Assembly: GCF_000802425.1 (NCBI RefSeq)
Contig: NZ_JRUD01000014.1
Span: 169,097 to 233,096 of the forward strand
From: Pseudomonas flexibilis
GTDB lineage: Bacteria > Pseudomonadota > Gammaproteobacteria > Pseudomonadales > Pseudomonadaceae
Direction: 5' to 3'
Length of the DNA: 64,000 nucleotides
Each line of letters starts with the position of its first letter. Positions within the stretch are counted from its first letter, which is position 1. Shown one piece after another: positions 20,414-29,313 of this stretch. The notes under the pieces are model-generated. The model was not told where the DNA came from and made no database searches. It saw only the letters and a list, made by a program, of their open reading frames with translations. The position numbers and the translations under genes are program-made.

Positions 20414-20527
20414 GGACGAGGCAGCGCTCACAAAACCGGCGTCAGGGATGACGTTGCGCTATCACGGGGGTTAGGCTGTCACCGACTGCCGTCACCTGCT
20501 CACTACAACAATTACAGGAGCACCCCC

Positions 20528-21265
20528 ATGCATCGCTTCGCCCCGTTGCGCCGAGGGCTCGGCGCTATCCTGATGCTGCTGGCCACCCTGCCCGCACATA
20601 CCTTTGCCGCCCCCACCCCCGTCGAGCGCGCGCAGATCCAGGCCACGCGCGCCACCAGCAGTCTGATGCTGGTACGCGGCGAAGGCTTCCAGAAGGCGCA
20701 TCTGCAGCGCCTGGAAGAAGACCTGCAGGCACTCGGCCAGGCCATGCAGGCCCTGGTTCCGGACGAAACCCTGCGCCGCCGCCATCAGGCGCTGGTCGAC
20801 CAGTTGCGACAAGGCGTCGACTTCGGCCCTGGCGAGGAAAACATGCCCTGGCGCTACCCCGAGGCGCTGAGCCAGGCGCTGCGGGATTTCCTTACCGGCC
20901 TGCGCGCGCACCCGGACGCCACGCCCGCCGAACTGGCCGCCAAGATCGAGTACCTGTCGGTGCAGTACCTGAGCCGCGCCTATTTCGGCAACTTCGAGAT
21001 CGCCCGCGAGCAGCCGAACGCCTACCTGGGTCAGGACGAGCGCACCCTGGTGCCGGCGATCGACAAGGAAGTGGAAACCCTGGCGGGTCAGAACCCAGAA
21101 CTGGGCGACAAGCTCAAGACCCGCTGGAATTACCTGCGTAACGCCTTCATGGACATGAACAGCCAGAGCACGGCCATGGTCAGCCTCTCCGGCCGCCCCT
21201 TCGCGCCACTGGCCGTGGACCGCCACACCCGCAACCTCAGCGAGCAGTGGATGGCGCTGGAGTAG
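20528..21265 (+). CDS. Secreted or periplasmic protein of unknown function
   Basis: A 245-residue protein with a signal peptide (GLGAILMLLATLPAHTFA, cleavage near residue 27) and a mainly helical mature part. I do not recognise a known domain. CAGGAG lies 5 to 8 bases before the ATG at 20528. It is 114 bases after cysA on the same strand, so it might be an independent unit. A protein of this kind follows cysA in other Pseudomonas as I recall. It converges on gabT. Confidence 0.75.
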   Translation: MHRFAPLRRGLGAILMLLATLPAHTFAAPTPVERAQIQATRATSSLMLVRGEGFQKAHLQRLEEDLQALGQAMQALVPDETLRRRHQALVDQLRQGVDFGPGEENMPWRYPEALSQALRDFLTGLRAHPDATPAELAAKIEYLSVQYLSRAYFGNFEIAREQPNAYLGQDERTLVPAIDKEVETLAGQNPELGDKLKTRWNYLRNAFMDMNSQSTAMVSLSGRPFAPLAVDRHTRNLSEQWMALE

Positions 21266-21274
21266 GCGTCGCCC

Positions 21275-21345
21275 CGGCGTTGTCCGCCTTACACCGAAAC
21301 TACCCGTAGGGTGGACAGCGCTTTTCCTGTCCACCAACCGGTGTG
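21275..21345. repeat. GTAGGGTGG-family repeat, copy 2
   Basis: Two halves in back-to-back order: CGTTGTCCGCCTTAC (minus-strand half) and then CGTAGGGTGGACAGCG...CTGTCCACC. It lies between convergent genes. Confidence 0.7.
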
Positions 21346-21366
21346 CACCGCCCTGGCGGACGAGCA

Positions 21367-22647
21367 TCAGGCCAGCTCGGCGAAGCACTCCGCCAGAATC
21401 GCCAGGCCACGCTGCAGCTGCTCGTCCGGCACCGTCAGCGGCACTAGGATGCGGATAACGTTGCCGTAGCTGCCGCACGACAACAGGATCAAGCCCTTCT
21501 CCCGCGCGCGCGCCACGATCTTTCCGGTCAGCTCGGCCGCAGGCTTATGCGGGTCGCCGCCCTCGCACAGCTCCATCGCCACCATGGCGCCCAGCCCGCG
21601 CACTTCGGCGATCACCGGATGCTTGCCCTGCAACTGCCGCAGGCGGGCGGTCATCATCTCGCCCAGCGCACGGCTGCGCGCCAGCAGCTGTTCCTCTTCG
21701 AACACCTCCAGCACCGCCAGCGCCGCCGCGCAGGCAATCGGGCTGCCGGCGTAGGTGCCGCCCAGCCCGCCGGGGGCGATCACATCCATGACCTCCGCCT
21801 TGCCGCACACCCCCGAGAGCGGGAAGCCACCGGCGATGGACTTGGCGAAGGTAGTAAGGTCCGGCACCACGCCCAGCTGCTCCATGGCGAAAAAGCTGCC
21901 GGTGCGCCCGGCGCCGGTCTGCACCTCGTCGGCGATCAGCAGGATGCCGTGCTGGTCGCACAGCGCGCGCAGCCGCTGCAGGAAGTCCTTGGGCGCCACA
22001 TGGAAACCGCCCTCGCCCTGCACCGGCTCGATGACGATGGCGGCGATGTCGCGCGGCTCGGCGTCGTTCTTGAAGATGCGCTCGATGCTGGCGATGGCGT
22101 CATCCACGCTCACCCCGTGCAGCGCGCAGGGGTACTGGGCGCGGAACACGCCGCCGGGCATCAGGCCCATGCCGGCGGCATAGGGCACCTTCTTGCCGGT
22201 CAGCGCCAGGGTCATCATGGTGCGACCGTGGTAGCCGCTGGTGAAGGCGATCACCCCGGCGCGGCCGGTGGCGGCGCGGGCGATCTTCACGGCGTTTTCC
22301 ACCGCCTCGGAGCCGGAGGTCACCAGCAGGGTCTTCTTGGCGAAGTCGCCGGGCACGCGGGCGGCGATCTTCTCGCAGAGCTCCACGTAGGGCTCGTAGG
22401 CCAGCACCTGGAAACAGGTGTGCGACAGCTTGCCCAGCTGCGCTTGCACGGCGGCCACCACCTTCGGGTGCAGGTGGCCGGTATTGAGCACGGCGATGCC
22501 GCCGGCGAAGTCGATGTACTCGCGGCCTTCCACGTCCCAGACGGTGGCGTTCTCCGCCCGCTCGGCGAAGATCGGATGAATCTGCCCCACCCCGCGCGGC
22601 ACGGCGGCCATGCGGCGTTGCATCAGCGTTTCGTTGCTCTTGCTCAT
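21367..22647 (-). CDS. gabT: 4-aminobutyrate aminotransferase
   Basis: A 426-residue class III PLP aminotransferase that turns 4-aminobutyrate and 2-oxoglutarate into succinate semialdehyde and glutamate. The PLP lysine is in TFAKSIAGGFPLSG (Lys269), and the cofactor aspartate is in LIADEVQTGAGRTG. The length is the family's. Start MSKSNETLMQRR follows gabD after 8 bases, so the two are one operon and carry GABA to succinate. 5-aminovalerate, from lysine breakdown, is a known second substrate of this Pseudomonas family. Confidence 0.95.
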   Translation of the reverse strand: MSKSNETLMQRRMAAVPRGVGQIHPIFAERAENATVWDVEGREYIDFAGGIAVLNTGHLHPKVVAAVQAQLGKLSHTCFQVLAYEPYVELCEKIAARVPGDFAKKTLLVTSGSEAVENAVKIARAATGRAGVIAFTSGYHGRTMMTLALTGKKVPYAAGMGLMPGGVFRAQYPCALHGVSVDDAIASIERIFKNDAEPRDIAAIVIEPVQGEGGFHVAPKDFLQRLRALCDQHGILLIADEVQTGAGRTGSFFAMEQLGVVPDLTTFAKSIAGGFPLSGVCGKAEVMDVIAPGGLGGTYAGSPIACAAALAVLEVFEEEQLLARSRALGEMMTARLRQLQGKHPVIAEVRGLGAMVAMELCEGGDPHKPAAELTGKIVARAREKGLILLSCGSYGNVIRILVPLTVPDEQLQRGLAILAECFAELA

Positions 22648-22655
22648 GATCGTCC

Positions 22656-24104
22656 TCACAGCCCCAGACACAGGTATTTGAGTTCCAGGTATTCCTCGAT
22701 GCCGTACTTGCTGCCCTCGCGGCCCAGGCCCGAGGCCTTGACGCCACCGAACGGCGCCACCTCGTTGGAGATGATTCCGGTGTTGATGCCAACCATGCCG
22801 TACTCCAGCGCCTCGGCGACGCGGAACACCCGGGACAGGTCGCGGGCATAGAAATAGGCGGCCAGGCCGAACTCGGTGTCGTTGGCCATGGCGATGACTT
22901 CGTCCTCGCCCTTGAAGCGGAACAGCGGCGCCAGCGGGCCGAAGGTTTCCTCGCGGGACACCCGGGCGTTGCGCGGCACGTTGACCAGGATGGTGGGCTC
23001 GAAATAGCTGCCGCCCAGCGCGTGGGGCTGGCCGCCCAGCACCACTTTGGCGCCCTTGCCCAGGGCGTCGTCGATATGCTCGCGGACCTTGGCCACTGCC
23101 TTGTCGTCGATCAGCGGGCCGGTGGTCACGCCGGCCTCCAGGCCGTTGCCGACCTTCAACTTGCTCACCGCCGCCTTGAGCTTCTCGACGAAGGCGTCGT
23201 AGACGCCTTCCTGCACGTACAGGCGGTTGGCGCATACGCAGGTCTGCCCGGCATTGCGGTACTTGGAGGCCATGGCGCCTTCCACCGCCTTGTCCAGGTC
23301 GGCGTCGTCGAAGACGATGAAGGGCGCGTTACCGCCCAGTTCCAGGGACAGCTTCTTGATGTCCGGCGCACATTGGGCCATCAGCTGGCGGCCAATCTCG
23401 GTGGAGCCGGTGAAGGACAGCTTGCGCACGATGGGGTTGCCGGTCAGCTCATTGCCGATCTCGCTGGCCGAGCCGGTCACTACGCTGAGCACGCCGGCGG
23501 GAATGCCGGCGCGCTCGGCCAGGGCCACCAGCGCCAGCGCGGAAAAGGGGGTTTGCGACGCGGGCTTGACCACCATGGTGCAGCCGGCGGCCAGCGCCGG
23601 GCCGGCCTTGCGGGTGATCATCGCGGCCGGGAAGTTCCACGGGGTGATCGCGGCGGTCACACCGATCGGCTGCTTGATGACGATCAGGCGCTTGTCGGCC
23701 TGGTGGCCGGGAATGGTGTCGCCATAGACGCGCTTGGCCTCTTCAGCGAACCACTCGATGAAGGACGCGGCATAGGCGATCTCGCCCTTGGCCTCGGCCA
23801 GCGGCTTGCCCTGCTCCAGGGTCATCAGCCGCGCCAGGTCATCCTGGTTTTCCATCAGCAGCTCGAACCAGCGGCGCAGCTTCTGCGCACGCTCCTTGGC
23901 CGTCAGTGCGCGCCAGGCCGGCAGCGCCCGGTTGGCGGCCTCGATGGCGCGGCGGGTTTCTGCAGCGCCCAGCTTCGGCACCGTGCCCAGCACTTCCCCC
24001 GTGGCGGGGTTGTTCACGACGATGGTCTGGCCGCCGTCGGCGTCGACCCAGGCGCCGTCAATGTAGGCCTGCTGACGGAACAGCGTGGAATCGTTGAGTT
24101 GCAT
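22656..24104 (-). CDS. gabD: Succinate-semialdehyde dehydrogenase (NADP+)
   Basis: A 482-residue aldehyde dehydrogenase that oxidises succinate semialdehyde (or glutarate semialdehyde) to the acid. The active-site glutamate is in SLELGGNAPF (Glu255) and the catalytic cysteine in NAGQTCVCANR (Cys289). The ATG at 24104 is chosen because it gives the standard MQLNDSTLFRQQAYIDG start; the frame is open beyond it to 24245 but without family similarity. It is the first gene of gabDT. A set of GTTTGAA sites lies just upstream. Confidence 0.95.
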   Translation of the reverse strand: MQLNDSTLFRQQAYIDGAWVDADGGQTIVVNNPATGEVLGTVPKLGAAETRRAIEAANRALPAWRALTAKERAQKLRRWFELLMENQDDLARLMTLEQGKPLAEAKGEIAYAASFIEWFAEEAKRVYGDTIPGHQADKRLIVIKQPIGVTAAITPWNFPAAMITRKAGPALAAGCTMVVKPASQTPFSALALVALAERAGIPAGVLSVVTGSASEIGNELTGNPIVRKLSFTGSTEIGRQLMAQCAPDIKKLSLELGGNAPFIVFDDADLDKAVEGAMASKYRNAGQTCVCANRLYVQEGVYDAFVEKLKAAVSKLKVGNGLEAGVTTGPLIDDKAVAKVREHIDDALGKGAKVVLGGQPHALGGSYFEPTILVNVPRNARVSREETFGPLAPLFRFKGEDEVIAMANDTEFGLAAYFYARDLSRVFRVAEALEYGMVGINTGIISNEVAPFGGVKASGLGREGSKYGIEEYLELKYLCLGL

Positions 24105-24137
24105 GGCAGTCTCCCAGCGCCGCTGCGCTTCAGGAAT

Positions 24138-24206
24138 GTTTGAAATTTCAAACGCAATCCTAGGATTGGCCACTGGGAAGGGCAATAGACGTTTGAAAAA
24201 TTCTAC
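24138..24206. promoter_or_regulatory. Probable operator sites upstream of gabD
   Basis: GTTTGAAATTTCAAAC at 24138-24153 is a perfect 16-bp palindrome, 34 bases before the gabD start. A second copy of its left half, GTTTGAAA, begins at 24191, exactly 53 bases later (about five helical turns), and GTTTGAA occurs again at 24228-24234. Such spacing suits a dimeric regulator that bridges sites. The regulator is not encoded nearby and is unknown. Confidence 0.6.
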
Positions 24207-24295
24207 GGCAACGACCCTCTCTCCGCCGTTTGAACCCCGCCGCACCGGCGCCGTGGACGCCCGTGGGCGAGATGAGTATCATGGCGGCCCTCAAC

Positions 24296-24372
24296 GCATC
24301 CGTAGCTCAGCTGGATAGAGTACTGCCCTCCGAAGGCAGGGGTCGTGGGTTCGAATCCCGCCGGATGCGCCA
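24296..24372 (+). tRNA. tRNA-Arg (anticodon CCG)
   Basis: The full cloverleaf can be folded. The acceptor stem is GCATCCG with CGGATGC, the anticodon arm CTGCC-CTCCGAA-GGCAG has anticodon CCG (codon CGG), and the T arm is GTGGG-TTCGAAT-CCCGC. The 3' CCA is encoded in GCCA. It is 77 bases long. It stands between gabD and the accessory island that starts with hsdR. Confidence 0.97.
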
Positions 24373-24381
24373 GATACACGA

Positions 24382-24411
24382 AAAGGCCCCAGGAGAAATC
24401 CTGGGGCCTTT
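24382..24411 (+). terminator. Terminator after tRNA-Arg
   Basis: AAAGGCCCCAGGA, loop GAAA, TCCTGGGGCCTTT: a 13-bp perfect stem with a GNRA-type loop and a T-rich end, 9 bases after the tRNA. Confidence 0.9.
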
Positions 24412-24510
24412 GTATTTCGGGCATGGAATACGCCCCGACATAATGGCCATACGCCGCCGACCTTGGTTAAGCTCCGCCGCGACTCACGGAGTTCTCACCA
24501 AGGATCGAGC

Positions 24511-27500
24511 ATGGCCCCCAGCAGTAACTTCGCCTTCCTCCAGGAACACGACCCCGTCTTCCTGCAGCTCGCCAGTACGGCTGAACAGGTCTTCTCCAGC
24601 GATCCCAACACCACGCTCATCAAGCTGCGCCAGCTCGGCGAGGCCCTGGCCCAGGACCTGGCCAGCCGCGCCGGCATCGAATTCGACGCCACGACCACCC
24701 AGGCCGATCTGCTCTACAAGCTCGGCCGCGAGATCCAGCTTGATCGCAACATCGTCAGCCTGTTCCATACCCTGCGCATCGAGGGCAACAAGGCCACCCA
24801 CCAGTTCCGCACCCAGCACCGCGAGGCGCTGGACGGGCTGAAAGTCGCCCGTGAACTCTGCGTCTGGTACCACAAGGCGCTGGGCAAGGCGGGCAGCGGC
24901 TTCAAGGCCGGCGCCTTTGTCATGCCCAGCGACCCGAGCGCGCCGCTGCGCGAACTGCACGGCGAGATCGAGCAGCTCCGAGCGCGCCTGCTCGAATCGA
25001 ACGAACAGCTGGAGTCCAATCAGCAGCTCGCCGAGCTGCTCAGGCGCGAGGCCGAGGAATACGCCGTACTGGCCGAGCAGATGGATGCCGAAGCCCGTCG
25101 CTATAAACAGCAGGCCGCCGCTCACGAAGCGGAGCTGGCCCGATTGCGCGCCGAGCATGAACACAGCCTGAAAGCCCTGCGCCAGGAGCTGGAAGCCCAG
25201 CCCCAGGCCAGCCAGCAGGTGCTGCACAAGACCCAGCAGGCCAGCAGCAGCTTCGATCTGTCGGAAGACCTCACCCGCATCCTCATCGACCAGCAGCTGA
25301 TCGACGCCGGCTGGGAAGCCGATTCGCTCGACCTCACCTACAGCAAGGGCGCGCGCCCGGAAAAGGGCAAGAACAAGGCCATCGCCGAATGGCCGACCAG
25401 CAGTCCGAAGGCCTGCGCCGACTACGTGCTATTCATCGGCCTCACCCCGGTGGCCATCGTCGAAGCCAAGCGCAAGCGCATCAACATCGCCGACCGCATT
25501 CCCCAGGCCGAGCGCTATGCCCGCGACTACCGCGTCAGCGCCGACCAGCACGCGGCCTGGCAATTGGCCGGTCAGGGCCAGCCCTGGGCCGACGGCCAGG
25601 GCGGCGGTTTCCAGGTGCCCTTCGCCTTCGCCTGCAACGGCCGCCCCTACATCAAGCAGTTGGCTGAACAGTCCGGCACCTGGTTCCGCGACCTGCGCAG
25701 CCCGGCCAACATTCGTCGCCCGCTGCCCAGCTTCCATACTCCGCAAGGCCTGCTCGATCTGCTCAAGCGCAGCCGCAAAGACGCCGAAATCCGCCTCCAG
25801 CAAGAAGGCTTCGCCTACCTGAAACTGCGCCCCTATCAGGAAAAGGCCATCCAGGCCGTGGAACAGGCCCTCGCCAACCAGCGGCGCGAGTGCCTGCTGG
25901 CCATGGCCACCGGCACCGGCAAGACGCGCACCGTCATCGGCCTGCTCTACCGCTTCCTGAAAGCCGAGCGCTTCAAGCGCATCCTGTTTCTGGTCGACCG
26001 CACCGCCCTCGGCCAGCAGGCGCTGGAAGCCTTCAACGACATGCCCCTGGAGCAGAACCAGACGCTGGCGCAGATCTACGACATCAAGACGCTCGGCGAC
26101 ATGGCCGCCGAAGCCGCCACCCGCGTGCAGGTGGCCACCGTGCAGGCGATGGTCAAGCGCATCTTCCAGTCCGACAATCCGCCGCCCATCGACCAGTTCG
26201 ACTGCATCATCGTCGACGAGGCCCACCGCGGTTACACCCTCGATCAGGAAATGACCGAGGGCGAACTGGCGGTGCGCGATGTCAGCCAGTACCTCTCGCA
26301 ATACCGCCGCGTGCTCGACTATTTCGACGCCTGCCGCATCGGCCTCACCGCCACCCCGGCCAAGCACACCAGCGAGATCTTCGGCCGCCCGGTGTTCACC
26401 TACAGCTACCGCGAAGCCGTGGCGGACGACTGGCTGATCGACCACGAACCACCGATCCGCTACGTCACCCAACTGGCCAAGAACGGCATCCACTTTGCCC
26501 AGGGCGAAACCGTCAACCTGCTCGACGCCCAGACGGGGGAAATCGAAACCGCCGAGCTGGAGGACGAGCTCAATTTCCACATCGAGTCGTTCAACCGCAG
26601 CGTGATCAACGAATCCTTCGACCGGGTGATCTGCGCGGAGCTGGCCAAGGACCTCGACCCGTTCGGCGAAGAGAAGACCATGGTCTTCTGCGTCAGCCAG
26701 AAGCACGCCGAGCGCGTGAAGAACCTGCTCGACGAAGCCTTTTCCGAGCTGTACGAGGCGCAGTACAACCAGGCCGCCGTGCAGATCATCACCGGCCAGA
26801 GCGACCGTGTGGAACAGCTCATCCGCTGCTACAAGAACGAGCGCTTTCCCAACATCGCCATCACCGTCGACCTGCTCACCACCGGCATCGACGTGCCGCG
26901 CATCGGCAACCTGGTGTTCATGCGCCGCGTGCGCTCGCGCATCCTCTACGAGCAGATGAAGGGCCGCGCCACCCGGCGCTGCGACGAGATCGGCAAGACC
27001 GTCTTCCGTATCTTCGACCCGGTGGACCTGTACGCCGCGCTGGAGCCGGTGGACACCATGAAGCCGCTGGTGAAGAACCCGGACATTCCGCTGGAGCAGC
27101 TGGTGACGGAGCTGACCGACAGCGCCAGCCTGGAGGCTCCCGGCAGCCAGGAAGGCAGCAGCCATGCCCATGACGTGCTCGACCAGCTCAGCCAGCGCAT
27201 CATGCGCATCCTGCGCAAGGCGCAGCACAAGGCCGAACACAAGCCGACGCTCAGGCAGCGGCTCGGCGAACTTGAGGAACTGTGGGGCGTCCCGCCCGCC
27301 GAGCTGCACAAGCACCTGCATGAACTGGGTCCTCAAGAGGCCGCACGGTTCGTGCGCACCCACACGCGCCTGCTGGAACAACTGGCCAACGTGCAGGCCC
27401 TGCTGGCCTCGGAGAATTACCCGGTCATCTCCACTCACGAAGACGAACTGCTGTCCCGCGAGCAGAACTACGGCCAGCATCAGAAGCCGGCGGACTACCT

Positions 27501-27987
27501 GGAAGACTTCAACGCCTTCATCCGCAACAAGCTCAACCAGTCCGCGGCGCTGGGCGTGGTGGTCAACCGTCCCCGCGACCTGACCCGCGAGCAGCTGCGC
27601 GAAGTGCGCCTGCTGCTGGACGACGCCGGCTTCAGCGAAGCCAGCCTGAAGAGCGCCTGGCGCAACGCCACCAACCAGGACATCGCCGCCAGCATCATCG
27701 GCTACATCCGCCAGGCCGCCATCGGAGAGGCGCTGATGCCCTTCGAGCAGCGCGTGCAGCAGGCCATGCAGCGCATCTACGCCCTGCACGCCTGGACCCA
27801 GCCCCAGCGCAAGTGGCTGGAACGCCTGGCCACGCAGCTGGTGCATGAAGTAGTGCTCGACCGCGACCAGCTCAACGAAGCCTTCGCCACCCACGGCGGC
27901 CTGCGCCTGGTGAACAAGCACCTGGATGACCGGCTGGATACCGTGCTGGAGGTGCTGAATGAGCACCTGTGGCCGCAGGTGAGCTAA
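24511..27987 (+). CDS. hsdR: Type I restriction enzyme R subunit
   Basis: A 1158-residue restriction and translocation subunit. The N-terminus (about residues 5-125) is a DUF4145-like helical domain, followed by a coiled coil to about 240. The endonuclease motif is Asp304 (ADYVLF) with Glu318-x-Lys320 (VEAKRKR). The helicase motifs are ATGTGKT (466-472), DEAH (569-572), GLTATPAKHT and TTGIDVPRIGN...MKGRATR. The C-terminus resembles the EcoEI R family. The ATG at 24511 has AGGA at 24502 and gives MAPSSNFAFLQEHDP. It leads the island: hsdR, an Abi_2 gene, hsdM, hsdS. The gene looks intact. Confidence 0.93.
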   Translation: MAPSSNFAFLQEHDPVFLQLASTAEQVFSSDPNTTLIKLRQLGEALAQDLASRAGIEFDATTTQADLLYKLGREIQLDRNIVSLFHTLRIEGNKATHQFRTQHREALDGLKVARELCVWYHKALGKAGSGFKAGAFVMPSDPSAPLRELHGEIEQLRARLLESNEQLESNQQLAELLRREAEEYAVLAEQMDAEARRYKQQAAAHEAELARLRAEHEHSLKALRQELEAQPQASQQVLHKTQQASSSFDLSEDLTRILIDQQLIDAGWEADSLDLTYSKGARPEKGKNKAIAEWPTSSPKACADYVLFIGLTPVAIVEAKRKRINIADRIPQAERYARDYRVSADQHAAWQLAGQGQPWADGQGGGFQVPFAFACNGRPYIKQLAEQSGTWFRDLRSPANIRRPLPSFHTPQGLLDLLKRSRKDAEIRLQQEGFAYLKLRPYQEKAIQAVEQALANQRRECLLAMATGTGKTRTVIGLLYRFLKAERFKRILFLVDRTALGQQALEAFNDMPLEQNQTLAQIYDIKTLGDMAAEAATRVQVATVQAMVKRIFQSDNPPPIDQFDCIIVDEAHRGYTLDQEMTEGELAVRDVSQYLSQYRRVLDYFDACRIGLTATPAKHTSEIFGRPVFTYSYREAVADDWLIDHEPPIRYVTQLAKNGIHFAQGETVNLLDAQTGEIETAELEDELNFHIESFNRSVINESFDRVICAELAKDLDPFGEEKTMVFCVSQKHAERVKNLLDEAFSELYEAQYNQAAVQIITGQSDRVEQLIRCYKNERFPNIAITVDLLTTGIDVPRIGNLVFMRRVRSRILYEQMKGRATRRCDEIGKTVFRIFDPVDLYAALEPVDTMKPLVKNPDIPLEQLVTELTDSASLEAPGSQEGSSHAHDVLDQLSQRIMRILRKAQHKAEHKPTLRQRLGELEELWGVPPAELHKHLHELGPQEAARFVRTHTRLLEQLANVQALLASENYPVISTHEDELLSREQNYGQHQKPADYLEDFNAFIRNKLNQSAALGVVVNRPRDLTREQLREVRLLLDDAGFSEASLKSAWRNATNQDIAASIIGYIRQAAIGEALMPFEQRVQQAMQRIYALHAWTQPQRKWLERLATQLVHEVVLDRDQLNEAFATHGGLRLVNKHLDDRLDTVLEVLNEHLWPQVS

Positions 27988-28238
27988 ATGCTTAGTAACG
28001 TGCTCGAAGCCCCTTCATCCACGTCGAAGCGCGCATGCACCAATGCGAGCGGACTGGGATTCCGGGGCATTCAGCCAAAGCGGCAAAAGGTATTTCCAGC
28101 CATCACCGCTGTACCAAACACCTTGCAAAACGATGCGCTGGTGCATAACCTTGCGCGCAACACACCCGCCATGCCTATGGTTGCCTCGGCAGCTACGCAC
28201 AAATTGAGCGGGTTTTTTATGCCCGGTAGTTTTCTCGC

Positions 28239-29237
28239 ATGAAGCCCTTCGGCAAGCCCGCCATCGATATTCCTGCGCAGCTAGAACTGCTTAAGCATCG
28301 CGGGCTCATCATCCAAGACGAAGACAGAGCGCGCTGTTTCCTGGAGGCCGTCAGCTTCTTTCGTCTCACCCCCTATATGCGCCCATTCCAGCAAACGGAC
28401 GATGCCGACCACCGTTTCAAACCAAGCACTCGGCTGCATGCCCTTACCCGCCTCTATGACTTCGACCGTCGGCTACGCCTGTTGGTGATGGATGCCATCG
28501 AGCGCATTGAGGTCGCCGCTAGAGCGGTTATCAGCAACCACATGGGGCCGAAATATGGCGCGCACTGGTACCTTCAACCCCGCAACTTTCAGCGCGACTA
28601 TCGTCACCAAGCGCTACTCGACAGCATTCGCGCCAAGCAAGAAAAGGCATTGCAGGATTATCAGCGCGAGTGCAGCCGCATAGATGCCTCCCTCGCGTCA
28701 GAGGACCGCAAGTCGCAGCTCAAAAGCCTGCGTGCCAAGGAAAGCTATGCACGCCATTACGCCCTCACCTACAACGATCCCGACCTGATGCCTGGCTGGG
28801 CCGCCATGGAAGAGATCACCCTGGGCGAGCTCTCGCATCTATTTAAGGGGCTGGCGCGCGACGCCGACAAAAAGGCCATCGCCAGACGCCTGAATCTGCC
28901 AGGTCCTCTGCTGCAATCCTGGCTACATACCCTGACCACCATCCGCAATATCTGCGCGCATCACGCCCGGCTGTGGAATCGCGAGCTGGGCATCCGCCCA
29001 GAACTACCTAAAACGGTCAATTTCCCCTGGCCGCAACACCTGCAAAAACCTGGGCAGCACGCCCGTCTGTTCACCGTACTGTGCATCCTTAACCTACTGA
29101 TGCGCCAAGTCAGCCCACATACCAGCTGGGACAGGCGTTTGCGTGAACTGTTGAGCGAGTTCACCGAAATCAATTTACCGGCAATGGGCTTCCCGCTCGA
29201 TTGGCAGAACGATCCCTTCTGGCAAGCACCCGGTTAA
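28239..29237 (+). CDS. Abi_2 (AbiD/AbiF-type) family protein with HEPN motif
   Basis: A 332-residue protein of the abortive-infection Abi_2 family. The N-terminal part has SFFRLTPYMRPFQ and the middle YDFDRRLRLLVMDAIERIEV, both typical. The HEPN-like R-x4-H motif is RNICAH (Arg236, His241) within the segment TIRNICAHHARLWNRELG, which suggests an RNase activity. It sits between hsdR and hsdM, so it may be a second-line defence that acts when restriction fails, as PrrC does beside a type I system. That role is inferred. A 251-base gap before it (27988-28238) holds only an 84-codon open frame without support. Confidence 0.85.
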   Translation: MKPFGKPAIDIPAQLELLKHRGLIIQDEDRARCFLEAVSFFRLTPYMRPFQQTDDADHRFKPSTRLHALTRLYDFDRRLRLLVMDAIERIEVAARAVISNHMGPKYGAHWYLQPRNFQRDYRHQALLDSIRAKQEKALQDYQRECSRIDASLASEDRKSQLKSLRAKESYARHYALTYNDPDLMPGWAAMEEITLGELSHLFKGLARDADKKAIARRLNLPGPLLQSWLHTLTTIRNICAHHARLWNRELGIRPELPKTVNFPWPQHLQKPGQHARLFTVLCILNLLMRQVSPHTSWDRRLRELLSEFTEINLPAMGFPLDWQNDPFWQAPG

Positions 29238-29254
29238 AAATCCCCACTCAACCC

Positions 29255-29287
29255 CGTGAGCCGAATAGGCGACTTATTCGGCTCACG
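29255..29287. promoter_or_regulatory. 13-bp hairpin just before hsdM
   Basis: CGTGAGCCGAATA, loop GGCGACT, TATTCGGCTCACG is a perfect 13-bp inverted repeat that ends 26 bases before the hsdM start. No T run follows on the plus strand, so it is not a standard terminator. It may be an operator or an RNA hairpin that limits read-through into hsdM. Confidence 0.65.
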
Positions 29288-29313
29288 TTATGAGCCGATT
29301 AGAGAGCGTTGCC

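Noticed and set aside
25429..27966. 845-codon antisense frame over hsdR
   Set aside because: Shadow of hsdR; all helicase and nuclease motifs are on the plus strand.
27988..28242. 84-codon frame between hsdR and the Abi_2 gene
   Set aside because: No ribosome site, no recognisable family, and it starts directly at the hsdR stop codon and overlaps the next start.
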